DNA from: Clostridia bacterium | GTDB lineage: Bacteria; Bacillota; Clostridia; TANB77; UBA1234 | Direction of reading: 5' to 3' | Assembly: GCA_017469545.1 (NCBI GenBank) | Contig: JAFUGE010000005.1 | Span: 62,001 to 126,000, forward strand | Length of the DNA stretch: 64,000 nt | In this document: positions 15,936 through 24,956 of the stretch, piece after piece | Layout: each line of letters begins with the position of its first letter | How positions within the stretch are numbered: position 1 is the stretch's first letter | The notes under the pieces: model-generated | Database searches by the model: none | Told to the model about the DNA's origin: nothing | Seen by the model: the letters and a program-made list of their open reading frames with translations, nothing else | Program-made: the position numbers and the translations under genes

Positions 15936-18251
15936 TCAAATCTCCACTTCAATCGTGTGAGTTTTTCCGTCGTCTACTAAGTCTATTTCTTCTGTGTTTA
16001 CCAAATTATTGTCCAAATAAATGCTCTTTACTCCTGCGGATTTATGATTTGGATTTTTGACTTTGATGGCATACGTGCTGCTCTTGTACTGGTACGTAAT
16101 CTCGTATTTTTCCCATTCTTTTGGAATGGCAGGCGCTATTCTTAATTTTTCTCCCCTCTTATCAAAGCCAAGAAGATACTTAAGGCCAGCAAAATAAAGC
16201 CACGCACTGGAGCCGGTGTACCACGTCCAGCCGCCTCTTCCTGCCAAATGGCTATTGGCATAAACATCTGCCGCCACTACATATGGCTCCACTTTATACC
16301 TCGCCGCGCTTTCCCTCGTTCTCGCGTGCTCAATTGGATTAATCATTCTAAAATATTCGCCTGCTCTATCGCCATTTTTCAAAATACTGTTCGCAACAAT
16401 TGCCCAAATTGCCCCATGGGTGTACTGCCCGCCATTTTCTCTGACACCTGGAATATACGCCTTGATATAACCCGGCTCCAGGGCACTCTGATAAAATGGC
16501 GGCGTGAGTAACTTGATTACCATATTTTCCTTGTCCACTAAGTAATTCTCCAAACTATCCATAGCGATACTCACTTTTTCCGCATCGCCTGCACCAGAAA
16601 TCACGGCCCAGCTCTGCGAAATCCCATCAATTTTGCACTCTTCATTTTGTGAGGACCCCAATGCCGTTCCGTCCGGAAAATACGCTCTTCGATACCATCT
16701 TCCGTCCCACGCATTTTGGTTGAGCGCCTCACGCAAATTCCCCATTACTTCCTCATATTTCCTGCTAAACTCCTTGTCACCACGCACCTCGCAAAGCCTC
16801 GAAAACTTTTTCAAAATATCATACAAGAAAAAGCCAAGCCAAACGCTCTCGCCACAAACCTGATTCATTCCGTCATTCCAGTCGCCGCCACCCATTTCCG
16901 GCAAGCCGTGCTCCCCAAAATGGAGGCTTACTTCAATTGCTTTCAAGCAGTGCCAATAAATGCTCTCTGAAACTTCCGAAACACTTGTCTCCTCATAAAT
17001 CTCGTCCTCGTCTTCTCCAAGTTTTCTTCCCTCTACGTATGGCACGGCCTCTTCCCAAATGCTGCTATCGCCCGTAACACAGGCATACTCATACACCACA
17101 TAAGGAAGCCAAAGCATATCGTCTTTATACCTCGTTCGAATGCCGTTATTTCTCTCCGGATGCCACCAGTGCAAAACATCGCCCTCGCGAAATTGATGCG
17201 CCGCACTATACAAAATCTGCTTCCTTGCCAAGGTTGGATTCGTCACCAAAATTCCCAGCAAGTCCTGCAGCTGGTCGCGAAAACCAAACGCTCCACCACA
17301 TTGATAAAAAGCCGTTCTCCCATAAAGTCTGCTCACAATCGTCTGATACGTAAGCCAGCCATTCATGATAATATTCATTGACTCCACAGGCGTCTTTACT
17401 TGCACGCCCTCTACCGTTTTTCTCCAATGTTCCTTCGTCTTGGCAAGCTCTTCCTCGGCGGAAGAAAAATCATTTCTCTCGCACTCTCCCAGTGAAAAAC
17501 ATACCGTCTTCTCCGCTTCTGGTCCCAACAAAACCTCCACTTCCAAAACCGCAAACGGATTCTGGCAAACGCCAAAACACTCCTCTAAAATTCCCTCTTC
17601 GATTTGAAACTGTTCCTTCTCGCAAGTCGCCTTCGTTATCGTTTCAGAGCTAGAAAGATACGTAATGCTATCCGCATAATGCTCACGATAATAGTTGCAT
17701 AAAGCCACAGCATTTCCCATTCTCTTCGATAAAATATGCTTCTTCGTCGTCTCCCTCGAAACGCCCAAAACAGGCTCTATGCAGTAATATAGCTTCAAAT
17801 ATTTTTCCTTAAGCGTCTCATTTTTAAATCGCAAAATACTTATCTTCTCCGGCAAATCATTGGGAACAAAAACAGTTAGTTCTTGCCTAACTCCCTCATA
17901 CGCCGTCTCAAAAGAGGCATAACCAAAGCCATAAGTAACCGTGTATTCTATTTGGCTGTCCACAGGTGTGGCTGTATAAACGCCCTCCTCGCCCTTAACG
18001 AAAATTACTTCCGACGGCCTATCTGAAACCTGGTCATTACTCCAAGTCGTAATCTTATTCTCTCTACTATTCCCATACCAAGTATAACCACCACCATTCG
18101 ATGTCACAAGCGTACCAAACTCGCGATTCGCCATCATATGCGCCCACGGCGCCGGCGTCCTCTGCTCAGCATTTATCTTAATCTGATACTCTTTTCCGTC
18201 CGCCGAAAACCCGCCAAACTCATTAAAATACAAAAGACTATCCCATTTCAT
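15936..18251 (-). CDS. Cyclic beta-1,2-glucan synthase, C-terminal GH94 phosphorylase fragment
   Basis: 771 residues from ATG 18251, which has GGAGGAG seven bases upstream; an upstream ATG (18278) in the same frame has no ribosome site. It begins with the carbohydrate-binding module (YFNEFGGFSADGKEYQI, TPAPWAHMMAN, GGGYTWYGNSRENKITTWSN) and contains the GH94 catalytic region with the acid Asp in GGGDWNDGM, plus FYQCGGAFGFRDQLQD and HWWHPERNNGIRTRYKDD. In NdvB-type enzymes this domain trims or regulates glucan length. It overlaps the previous fragment in another frame, so either a frameshift mutation or a coupled separate gene. Confidence 0.82.
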   Translation of the reverse strand: MKWDSLLYFNEFGGFSADGKEYQIKINAEQRTPAPWAHMMANREFGTLVTSNGGGYTWYGNSRENKITTWSNDQVSDRPSEVIFVKGEEGVYTATPVDSQIEYTVTYGFGYASFETAYEGVRQELTVFVPNDLPEKISILRFKNETLKEKYLKLYYCIEPVLGVSRETTKKHILSKRMGNAVALCNYYREHYADSITYLSSSETITKATCEKEQFQIEEGILEECFGVCQNPFAVLEVEVLLGPEAEKTVCFSLGECERNDFSSAEEELAKTKEHWRKTVEGVQVKTPVESMNIIMNGWLTYQTIVSRLYGRTAFYQCGGAFGFRDQLQDLLGILVTNPTLARKQILYSAAHQFREGDVLHWWHPERNNGIRTRYKDDMLWLPYVVYEYACVTGDSSIWEEAVPYVEGRKLGEDEDEIYEETSVSEVSESIYWHCLKAIEVSLHFGEHGLPEMGGGDWNDGMNQVCGESVWLGFFLYDILKKFSRLCEVRGDKEFSRKYEEVMGNLREALNQNAWDGRWYRRAYFPDGTALGSSQNEECKIDGISQSWAVISGAGDAEKVSIAMDSLENYLVDKENMVIKLLTPPFYQSALEPGYIKAYIPGVRENGGQYTHGAIWAIVANSILKNGDRAGEYFRMINPIEHARTRESAARYKVEPYVVAADVYANSHLAGRGGWTWYTGSSAWLYFAGLKYLLGFDKRGEKLRIAPAIPKEWEKYEITYQYKSSTYAIKVKNPNHKSAGVKSIYLDNNLVNTEEIDLVDDGKTHTIEVEI

Positions 18252-20190
18252 ACAGTTGCTCCTCCAATAATCCATCATGCGCGTCGAAGACGATATCGCT
18301 GCAGGCGTATAGCAAATTCATTTCTTCTTCGGTAATTTGTGTGTGCTTAATGACGTGAATGCCGCCGCTTCTGTTCAAAAGATAGTTCACATTTTGCGCA
18401 TTGATCAGCTCGTATATTTTGTCCTTTACGTATTCCTCATAACTATTTTCTTCTTCATTAACCAAAACCAAATCCACCTTGATTCTCTTGTGCTCCCAAT
18501 ACTCCGTAAGCGAAATAAGCTGCCTCAAAATTTCCGTCTCATTGATATTCTTGATTTTTAGCAGAATCATTGGCAAATCTCCCGAGATGCCAAACTTCCA
18601 TAAATCCCTCTGCTTTAGCCTACTTGCCATAATTTGCTTCTCGTATTTTTTCCTTGTCGGCGAGCCCGCGAGTATCTGCCCCATCACATCATTATACTTG
18701 CTAATTTCCTTAAAGCGATACCCCAAAAATCGATTCTCCACCAAGCTCCTCGAAAACGCCAGTTCATACACACGGCTTATCATATCAAGGTTATGATACT
18801 TCTCATAAATTTGGATACACTCCTCTTCGCTGCTCGCAAAGCCGTAGATATAGTGAATCGTTTTCTTCTCGCCCGGCAAAATACTTACGTTTGTTTTATA
18901 CGAAAGAATCGTATTCAAATTCGGAAAAACTTCATTCGAATAAACCTTATCCTTAAACGCAATCGATGCATTCGCAATATTTCTGCCGCTTCCAATCACT
19001 TTGCTTTTATCAATTTCAAAATCAAATTTCTCGTCCAAATTTTCTTCCGCAAACGCAAAGTGCACAAAATACTTATCGTCCGCCTTGCTATCTCTATTTT
19101 TTCTTTTCAAAATGCAAGCATCTTTGTAACGACTTACACTCAAAAACAAATTCTGAAACGCCATATGCGCAATGTCGTCTTCCTGCTTACAAAGCGGGTT
19201 TTCGAGATAACTAATGACATCCATTTCGGCCTGCTCTTCTCTATGATTGTGAAGACTCACGCTTCGAATTTCTACATTATCCTCTGGAGAAATCGCAATC
19301 TTCGTCGTTGTATCAATGTTTTCGTCGCTCCTCAAAAACTTGCAAACTGCCGGAGAAAATTCCACTTGATATCTATCCGGTTCTCGAAGCTCCGGTGCCT
19401 TACTATTCGTCCAAACAAGATTGTTTTTTATATCTTTTAAATAAATCACATTCGACTGTAGCTGGGAATCCTTAAACCTCGTAAGATAATTCCCCTTGCA
19501 AACACTATATCCTTGCCCAAAATCGTCTATCAACAAAGTGTAATTATCATTCGATAAGATATTCACAAAACCGCCCGGATTGTTGATAATTCTCTCGCTA
19601 TACTCTTCATAATCTTGGTACTTTAGCGCCTCAATTTTCTCTTTTTTCTTCTTCGTGAAAATCACATTTTGTGGCACTCTCTCCTGAAGCAAAATTTCCA
19701 AAGTCTTGATTTCCTGATTACGCGAAAATCTCTCTTTCAAAATATCCTCATTTAAAAAATTATTAATCGAAAGCAAAATCAGTGCCTGATGGTGCGCCAT
19801 ATATGTCTTCACGACAGCTTTTCGCTTCTTTCCCACACGGTTAGGCGTATAATCAATCGCGTCATAAAAACCATACTTGCTATACGCCCCGGCTCTCTTC
19901 AATGCCTTAATGTTTTTCAGTACTTCCTTTTCGTCTTTATCGATGGCCATGATAGAGCTGTACGGAGAAACAACCACTTCTTCCTTTAGTCCACGCTTCA
20001 CGCCAAGCCAAGGAATGCCAAACGCCTTATATTGATAGTTATAGTTCAAATCCTGCAAATAGTACGCCGACTCAGAAATGCCAAACGGAATGTCCAATTT
20101 CTTCGCATATTTTTTCTGACTGTAGATACAAAATTCATACGTCTCGTCCATCAATGTATACGCAAAATTTTTCATGACCACATACGGCAT
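18238..20190 (-). CDS. Cyclic beta-1,2-glucan synthase, middle fragment (glycoamylase and first carbohydrate-binding region)
   Basis: 650 residues, in the same frame as the upstream fragment but separated by a TAA. It continues the glycoamylase-like domain (MDETYEFCIYSQKKYAK, PFGISESAYYLQDL, YQYKAFGIPWLGVKRGL, YMAHHQALILLSINN) and then a binding module that shares the GH94-associated fold (NNLVWTNSKAPELREPDRYQ, VEIRSVSLHNHREEQAEMDV). No ribosome site precedes its ATG. It ends in TAG 14 bases inside the next fragment, where the frame changes. Confidence 0.8.
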   Translation of the reverse strand: MPYVVMKNFAYTLMDETYEFCIYSQKKYAKKLDIPFGISESAYYLQDLNYNYQYKAFGIPWLGVKRGLKEEVVVSPYSSIMAIDKDEKEVLKNIKALKRAGAYSKYGFYDAIDYTPNRVGKKRKAVVKTYMAHHQALILLSINNFLNEDILKERFSRNQEIKTLEILLQERVPQNVIFTKKKKEKIEALKYQDYEEYSERIINNPGGFVNILSNDNYTLLIDDFGQGYSVCKGNYLTRFKDSQLQSNVIYLKDIKNNLVWTNSKAPELREPDRYQVEFSPAVCKFLRSDENIDTTTKIAISPEDNVEIRSVSLHNHREEQAEMDVISYLENPLCKQEDDIAHMAFQNLFLSVSRYKDACILKRKNRDSKADDKYFVHFAFAEENLDEKFDFEIDKSKVIGSGRNIANASIAFKDKVYSNEVFPNLNTILSYKTNVSILPGEKKTIHYIYGFASSEEECIQIYEKYHNLDMISRVYELAFSRSLVENRFLGYRFKEISKYNDVMGQILAGSPTRKKYEKQIMASRLKQRDLWKFGISGDLPMILLKIKNINETEILRQLISLTEYWEHKRIKVDLVLVNEEENSYEEYVKDKIYELINAQNVNYLLNRSGGIHVIKHTQITEEEMNLLYACSDIVFDAHDGLLEEQLYEMG

Positions 20191-20196
20191 AAAATA

Positions 20197-23100
20197 TTAA
20201 AACATCGTTCCCGCCCAGGAAATAAGACCCTTGTGCTTGTCCAATGTCGTAAGCGTTCTGCCCAGACTAAACCAATGTTTATACGGCACATCTCTTTTGG
20301 CAATCGCCACAAAGCTTGCCAGCCTTGCCTCCGACGCCAGCAAATCATAATACGAATCTACCAACTTATTTTCCTTAGCATCAAACCCTACGGAAAACAA
20401 GCTTTTTTTCGCATCATACAGCGTTTTAAAATCCGTATCGTAAATTAGTTTTTGGATGTGATTTATCATTTCTAAAACTTTCTCATTTTTACTATCTTTC
20501 TTTTTGCATTCCTCCAAAGCCTGCCAGGTAACATACAAATACCCCACAAAATTACCACTGTCGACTGTCGAAACAAAGGCCGGCTGCAAAATTTCTTTCG
20601 TTTCAATGTTATACCAATTGTATAAATGCCCTTTCCATTTTTCCAAAGAGCAAATCGTGCGAATGCTTTTGTAAAGCCTGTCTATCATTTCCTCTTCCGA
20701 AATAAAACCCAAATCTTTGGCAGAAATAATCGTAAGAAGGCCTAGGCCAATATTCGTCGAAGAAGTGCGTGGCACCACTAAATCTTTGCGCTTATTTTGA
20801 TAATTGTCGGGCGGCAAATAGTGGTATCGTTCGTTCATATATTCTTTAAAATAGTTCCACGTGCGCTCTGCAATATCCAACAATTCTGTTTGGGATTGCG
20901 GGCCGTGTACGACGTTGCTCTTACGGGTTTGTCCCTCGGTAACGCCAATTCCAAAACTAATATATGGCATGGCAAACCAAATGATAAATAGCGCAAACGC
21001 GGCCGCCATCGGAATTGGATTGTAAATCAAACACGTCTCCATTAACGCAAATCCAATAAGAGAACTCACTATCATTTCTCGGACAAAACTTCTCAAGTCT
21101 TTTCCCAAAACTTTTTCTGCGTCCGCCGCCGTCAACCACTCCAGAAGATGCTTCTTCGAAATCGTCATTCGATAAAGCGTGACGACAATTGCCTCTAAAA
21201 GTAACATCGCCTTATACGGCAAAAACACGAGCTCTAGCGTGCAGCGATAAAGTGAACCTTTTAGCCCCGCAATAATCGGCAAATAATTTTTATTCTTGAT
21301 GCGAACATCGTCGCCCGTCTGGCGTATTGAACTGCTTAGCTTATACACAAACGTATCCAATGCATCTAAGAGAAACGGAAAGAAAATCACAAAAAGTGGC
21401 AAGACATAAAAGCCGCAAAAAAACAAACTCATAAGCGAAATTTCAATCAAGCTTCTTCTCAAATTATCAAAAATTTTATACTTTGATAAAGGGTTAAGGG
21501 GACCCTTAAAAAGCCATCTCACAATCTGCCAATCGCCTCGCGTCCAGCGTTTCAGCCTAACCATATAGGAATTCACTCGGCTTGGAAATCCGTCAATCAC
21601 TTCCACGTCAGACGCTAGTCCCGCACGCACAAAACTTCCCTCCAGCAAATCGTGGCTAAGCACTGTGTTTTCTGGAATTTGTCCCTCCAAGGTTTTCTGA
21701 AAAACTTCGACGTTATAAATTCCCTTTCCCGTAAAAATCGCTTCTCCAAACACATCTTGGTACACATTCGACTCCGCCGTAGAATATAAATCTAGTCCAC
21801 CACTTCCCGCATAAATCTTAGAAAAAATCGAGCTAGTAGAACTCTCTAGCGAGATTCCCACTTTCGGCTGAATTAAGCCATACCCCTCCGTTACAATTCC
21901 ATTTTTTATCACTGGCTGATTGAGTGGATGTTCCATAATCCCAATTAATTTCTTCGCTGAATCCAGAATCAATTCCGTATCCGCGTCGAGCGTAATCACG
22001 TATTTGATTTTCTTTTCTAATAGTTCGTTCGGAATGGTATTGGCCCTAAACGTGCCCTGCGCGCCGGTTTGCAAAAGATTATTAAACTCAACGAGCATTC
22101 CTCTTTTTCGCTCGTATCCTAAGTACTTTTCTTGTCCCTCGCTATAGACTCTCTTGCGATACAAGAAGAAAAAAATCTCTTTGCCATACTTCTCGTTTAA
22201 TCGCTTCGCCTCTGCAAATCCAGTCTTTACAACCTCTTCGTCAAACGGCATTTCCTCCCTGTCTTCTTCCGATGCATCGCCAAGAAGTGCAAAATATAAG
22301 TGCTCCATCTTGTTGCCCAAATAATAGCGCTCGATACTTTGCATCAAATTTTCGACTCTCTCTTTGCTGTTTAAAAGCGTCGGAACCACAACAAACGTAT
22401 TCACGTCTTCCGGAATTTCTTCTAAGCGCGGAAGCAGTTTCGGCCTAACGCTTTTCGTTAAAATTTTATTTGTGAGATACACAAAAATTTCTGAAATCGG
22501 AATCAACGCCAACACAAAAAACTTCTTTGCGAGCAAAATAGAAAACACAATCGTAGGCAAATAAATGGCGACAACATACTCAAACGTTTTTAATCCCAGT
22601 GGCTTCCTTTTCTCTAATCGTTTGATGCCAAGGCTTTTCCAAAACTCGTCTTTACGACTTCCAAATAAGCTTAGGCCAATGTGCTCTCCTTCTCCCGCCA
22701 TTTCTACGAGCTTTTCCGCCACATACACTTCGGACGTATGGCTCTTCTTCGCAATCCTCGTAATCTCTTGTCGATAGCTATTTTTCGTATCAAAATCCAA
22801 TTTCGGATACCACTTGTCCTTGCTTAAAATCGCATCAATCGAATTAATATTTTCAAAAAGATTCACAAAATTAAAACGCGAAACATTCCTGATACTGGTA
22901 ATGCAATTCGCCATCGAAACGCGGCGAAGCGCCAAATCATAATGCTCCGTTCGAATCACTTCGCTCGTCGTCGTGCCAACTTTTCTAATCTCCTCCTCCA
23001 AAATCTGCACGTACACCGCGCCATCTTTGCCAAACTTTTTAAGGCAATAAATCAAATACTCTACATACGAAGTCGCCTCCGTATCTAGAATAATACTCTT

Positions 23101-23655
23101 ATACTTGTGGAATCGCTGCTCACTTACCGGTTTATTTTTCACCACGCGCTCCACCAAACTCTCCACTTTAAACTTTTGCAGTTGCGCCGCGGTAATCTTC
23201 TCGCACAAGTCTTTCATGTACTCAATCAGGCTAATTTTCAGCATCACAGGAAGCATCCAAAGCTCGTCCACCAAAATACTTTTCTTCGTTTGGTACGCCC
23301 TCAAGAAATTTTCTACATTCTCCTCTGTAATCGAAGCGTCCGTAAATTTCACAAGTTCCTTGGCAATCAAATAAATCCTGCTCACGCCATTCACCGACGG
23401 AAGCTTTTGATACTGAGAAAGCGTCATTTCCTTTTTCAGACTATTTACTTGCTCCTCAATCAAATAGTAGTTATCCAAAATCCACTCGCCACTAGGCGGA
23501 ATCGGCACATTCTTAGCGATACTCTCATTTAAAATATCATACGTACGCCCAATATACTCAAAATCACTTTTCAGCTTACGAATCGGGAAAGACTTCCTAC
23601 TAGAGCCACTCACAACCTTATGGTCCAGCGCAAGCTTCTTCGCATAATTTTCCAT
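20197..23655 (-). CDS. Cyclic beta-1,2-glucan synthase, N-terminal fragment (membrane glycosyltransferase GT84)
   Basis: 1152 residues from ATG 23655 (GAGGTG five bases upstream). A helical N-terminal domain, paired membrane helices near residue 390, a GT84-type glycosyltransferase core (VITLDADTELILDSAKKLIG, LSHDLLEGSFVRAG, RLKRWTRGDWQIVRW), more membrane helices, and the beginning of a glycoamylase-like domain (TSSTNIGLGLL, AFVSTVDSGNFVGYLYVTWQ). NdvB/Cgs enzymes make periplasmic or extracellular cyclic glucans from UDP-glucose. The ORF stops at GTMF-TAA (20197-20199) where homologues continue GTMFEYLMP, i.e. GAA to TAA. Confidence 0.85.
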   Translation of the reverse strand: MENYAKKLALDHKVVSGSSRKSFPIRKLKSDFEYIGRTYDILNESIAKNVPIPPSGEWILDNYYLIEEQVNSLKKEMTLSQYQKLPSVNGVSRIYLIAKELVKFTDASITEENVENFLRAYQTKKSILVDELWMLPVMLKISLIEYMKDLCEKITAAQLQKFKVESLVERVVKNKPVSEQRFHKYKSIILDTEATSYVEYLIYCLKKFGKDGAVYVQILEEEIRKVGTTTSEVIRTEHYDLALRRVSMANCITSIRNVSRFNFVNLFENINSIDAILSKDKWYPKLDFDTKNSYRQEITRIAKKSHTSEVYVAEKLVEMAGEGEHIGLSLFGSRKDEFWKSLGIKRLEKRKPLGLKTFEYVVAIYLPTIVFSILLAKKFFVLALIPISEIFVYLTNKILTKSVRPKLLPRLEEIPEDVNTFVVVPTLLNSKERVENLMQSIERYYLGNKMEHLYFALLGDASEEDREEMPFDEEVVKTGFAEAKRLNEKYGKEIFFFLYRKRVYSEGQEKYLGYERKRGMLVEFNNLLQTGAQGTFRANTIPNELLEKKIKYVITLDADTELILDSAKKLIGIMEHPLNQPVIKNGIVTEGYGLIQPKVGISLESSTSSIFSKIYAGSGGLDLYSTAESNVYQDVFGEAIFTGKGIYNVEVFQKTLEGQIPENTVLSHDLLEGSFVRAGLASDVEVIDGFPSRVNSYMVRLKRWTRGDWQIVRWLFKGPLNPLSKYKIFDNLRRSLIEISLMSLFFCGFYVLPLFVIFFPFLLDALDTFVYKLSSSIRQTGDDVRIKNKNYLPIIAGLKGSLYRCTLELVFLPYKAMLLLEAIVVTLYRMTISKKHLLEWLTAADAEKVLGKDLRSFVREMIVSSLIGFALMETCLIYNPIPMAAAFALFIIWFAMPYISFGIGVTEGQTRKSNVVHGPQSQTELLDIAERTWNYFKEYMNERYHYLPPDNYQNKRKDLVVPRTSSTNIGLGLLTIISAKDLGFISEEEMIDRLYKSIRTICSLEKWKGHLYNWYNIETKEILQPAFVSTVDSGNFVGYLYVTWQALEECKKKDSKNEKVLEMINHIQKLIYDTDFKTLYDAKKSLFSVGFDAKENKLVDSYYDLLASEARLASFVAIAKRDVPYKHWFSLGRTLTTLDKHKGLISWAGTMF

Positions 23656-23725
23656 ATGGCACCTCGAACATTCAACATTTACCATTATTATGTGCCAACA
23701 TTGTCAAATTATACAAAAAGCAAAA

Positions 23726-23856
23726 ATGCGCACTTTTCCGCCACCCCGAAAACGCGCATCTTTCCAGATTCTGCCAGGATGCGCGTTTTGGGCGTCGCTG
23801 AAAATGCGCATGTTTCCAATTTCTGCCGGGATGCGCGTTTTGGGCGTCGCCGAAAT
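23726..23856. repeat. Family D three-unit palindromic array (copy 1)
   Basis: Three units like GATGCGCGTTTTGGGCGTCG..GAAAATGCGCA start at about 23726, 23779 and 23831 (period 52-53), with similar spacers (TTCCAGATTCTGCCAG and TTCCAATTTCTGCCGG). The third unit is shortened and runs into the cwlD stop region. The spacers are alike, so it is not a CRISPR array. Confidence 0.88.
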
Positions 23857-23860
23857 TGTA

Positions 23861-24580
23861 TCATTGGTAGATTTCTTCGTAATAGGCTTCGATGCCTTCT
23901 AGGATTCCTTCTACCAATTGATCTCTGTATGCTTCTGTTTGGAGTAGTTTTAAGTCTTCCGGATTGGAGAGAAAGCCACATTCTACGATGGCTGTTGGAA
24001 TTTTAGATTCGTCGGTTAGTTTGATATCTTTGATGGCGAGTGCAACTCTGTCATTTTTTCTTTCAATGTTATTGGAGATTCCTGCCTGAATTTTTTCCGC
24101 CAGGATTTTGTTGTACTCGGAATTTTGATTATAAAAAGTTTGCCATCCGTAATATTTTTCGGAGGCAAATTTGTTCATATGAATGGAAATGCACATGTCG
24201 GCATCGCTGCTATTGACGATTTTGACGCGATTGCTTAAATCAGATACTTTCATTTTTCTAAGCGTGTCTTGCTTGTCGCTGTCTGCGATGTTGTTTTCGT
24301 CTTGCCTTGTCATGATTACACTGTAACCTAGGCTATCTAGCGCCGCTTCCAAATCTTTTGCCACTAATAGATTGATGTCCGATTCTTTGACACCTGTACT
24401 AGATACTGCTCCGCCGTCTGGCTCTCCATGTCCAGCGTCTACGACAATGACGTATGTCGGCTCACTAAGCGGAGTGGCCGCAACAGGAATAGTCTCTTTT
24501 CTCCCTACATATATCATGCATGCGATTAGCAGCACAGCGCACACTGCATAAACTTTTTTCATTCTAATAAATAAAAACAT
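23861..24580 (-). CDS. cwlD: N-acetylmuramoyl-L-alanine amidase, CwlD-like
   Basis: 239 residues: an N-terminal signal-anchor (about 8-26), then an Amidase_3 domain with zinc ligands in VVDAGHGEPDGGA and SIHMNKF, Glu in GVKESDINL and the catalytic Glu in AIVECGFLSNPED. CwlD removes peptides from muramic acid so that muramic-delta-lactam can form in the spore cortex. The length and lack of binding repeats fit CwlD rather than a vegetative autolysin. Start: GGGAGGG then ATG; the leader can fold (next entry). Ends with TGA just before the family D array. Confidence 0.85.
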   Translation of the reverse strand: MFLFIRMKKVYAVCAVLLIACMIYVGRKETIPVAATPLSEPTYVIVVDAGHGEPDGGAVSSTGVKESDINLLVAKDLEAALDSLGYSVIMTRQDENNIADSDKQDTLRKMKVSDLSNRVKIVNSSDADMCISIHMNKFASEKYYGWQTFYNQNSEYNKILAEKIQAGISNNIERKNDRVALAIKDIKLTDESKIPTAIVECGFLSNPEDLKLLQTEAYRDQLVEGILEGIEAYYEEIYQ

Positions 24581-24618
24581 CTTATGCCCTCCCGTACATT
24601 GTACGGTAAAAACATAAG
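24581..24618 (-). promoter_or_regulatory. Possible translation-control leader hairpin of cwlD
   Basis: On the minus strand the leader reads CTTATG, TTTTTA, CCGTAC-AAT-GTACGG, GAGGG, CATAAG and then the ATG. The inner stem and the outer CTTATG/CATAAG pair enclose the ribosome site directly before the start codon. Confidence 0.45.
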
Positions 24619-24637
24619 ATTTATACTTATTTTTATA

Positions 24638-24666
24638 TTGACTTTTTGTAAATGTTATGATATCTT
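24638..24666 (+). promoter_or_regulatory. Promoter of the small-toxin RNA
   Basis: TTGACT (24638-24643), 17 bases, TATCTT (24661-24666) with an extended TG one base before the -10. Transcription would begin near 24671, at GATAGACAAAGG. Confidence 0.65.
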
Positions 24667-24670
24667 ACTT

Positions 24671-24918
24671 GATAGACAAAGGTAATAGTAGAGCGGTTAG
24701 CATTCCTCTTTCTGTTGGACATCCTCCTAGGAAAGGAGGAGTTGCTATGGTAGTTACTGACTATATATGGTTTGCATTCGAAGTTATGATAATAGCTATC
24801 ATATTTAAAGCGTTGTTTAAACGTAAATAATCGCCTATCGGTCTAAAACAGGGCGATTATTTATTGTCCACTTAGGCTAGCCGCTTCTTGCGGATTACCT
24901 CTTGTCTATTTTTATTTT
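24671..24918 (+). ncRNA. Predicted structured mRNA of a type I toxin-like locus with paired ends
   Basis: The predicted 5' end ATAGACAA-AGGTAAT (24672-24686) pairs with ATTACCTCTTGTCTAT (24894-24909), and GCGGTTAGC (24693-24701) pairs with GCTAGCCGC (24876-24884, one G-U). TTTTTATTTT follows the 3' arm, as in a terminator. TCCTCC (24722-24727) pairs with the ribosome site GGAGGA (24735-24740). A closed-end fold and a buried ribosome site are features of type I toxin mRNAs (hok, fst, aapA). A weak antisense promoter (TTTACG 24822-24827, 18 bases, TATGAT 24798-24803, minus strand) could make an antisense RNA over the ribosome site. Inferred from sequence only. Confidence 0.55.
24747..24830 (+). 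CDS. 27-residue hydrophobic peptide, candidate type I toxin
   Basis: MVVTDYIWFAFEVMIIAIIF followed by KALFKRK: one membrane helix and a basic C-terminus, the typical build of type I toxins and holin-like toxins. GGAAAGGAGGA lies six bases before the ATG, a near-perfect ribosome site, but it is in a hairpin. A hairpin follows the stop (AATCGCC / GGGCGATT). It is the only gene on the plus strand between cwlD and the GGDEF gene. Family membership (Fst/Hol_Tox-like) is suggested by shape rather than sequence identity. Confidence 0.6.
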   Translation: MVVTDYIWFAFEVMIIAIIFKALFKRK

Positions 24919-24956
24919 AATTCATTCCGTGCAAAATGTCAAGATGCTATTTCACT

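Noticed and set aside
18634-19440. 268-codon plus-strand frame
   Set aside because: It lies antisense to the beta-glucan synthase fragment, has no ribosome site and an implausible composition.
23726-23856. Regular palindromic units that might be a CRISPR array
   Set aside because: Only three units, the spacers are similar to each other and to those in the second array at 62468, and no cas gene is nearby.
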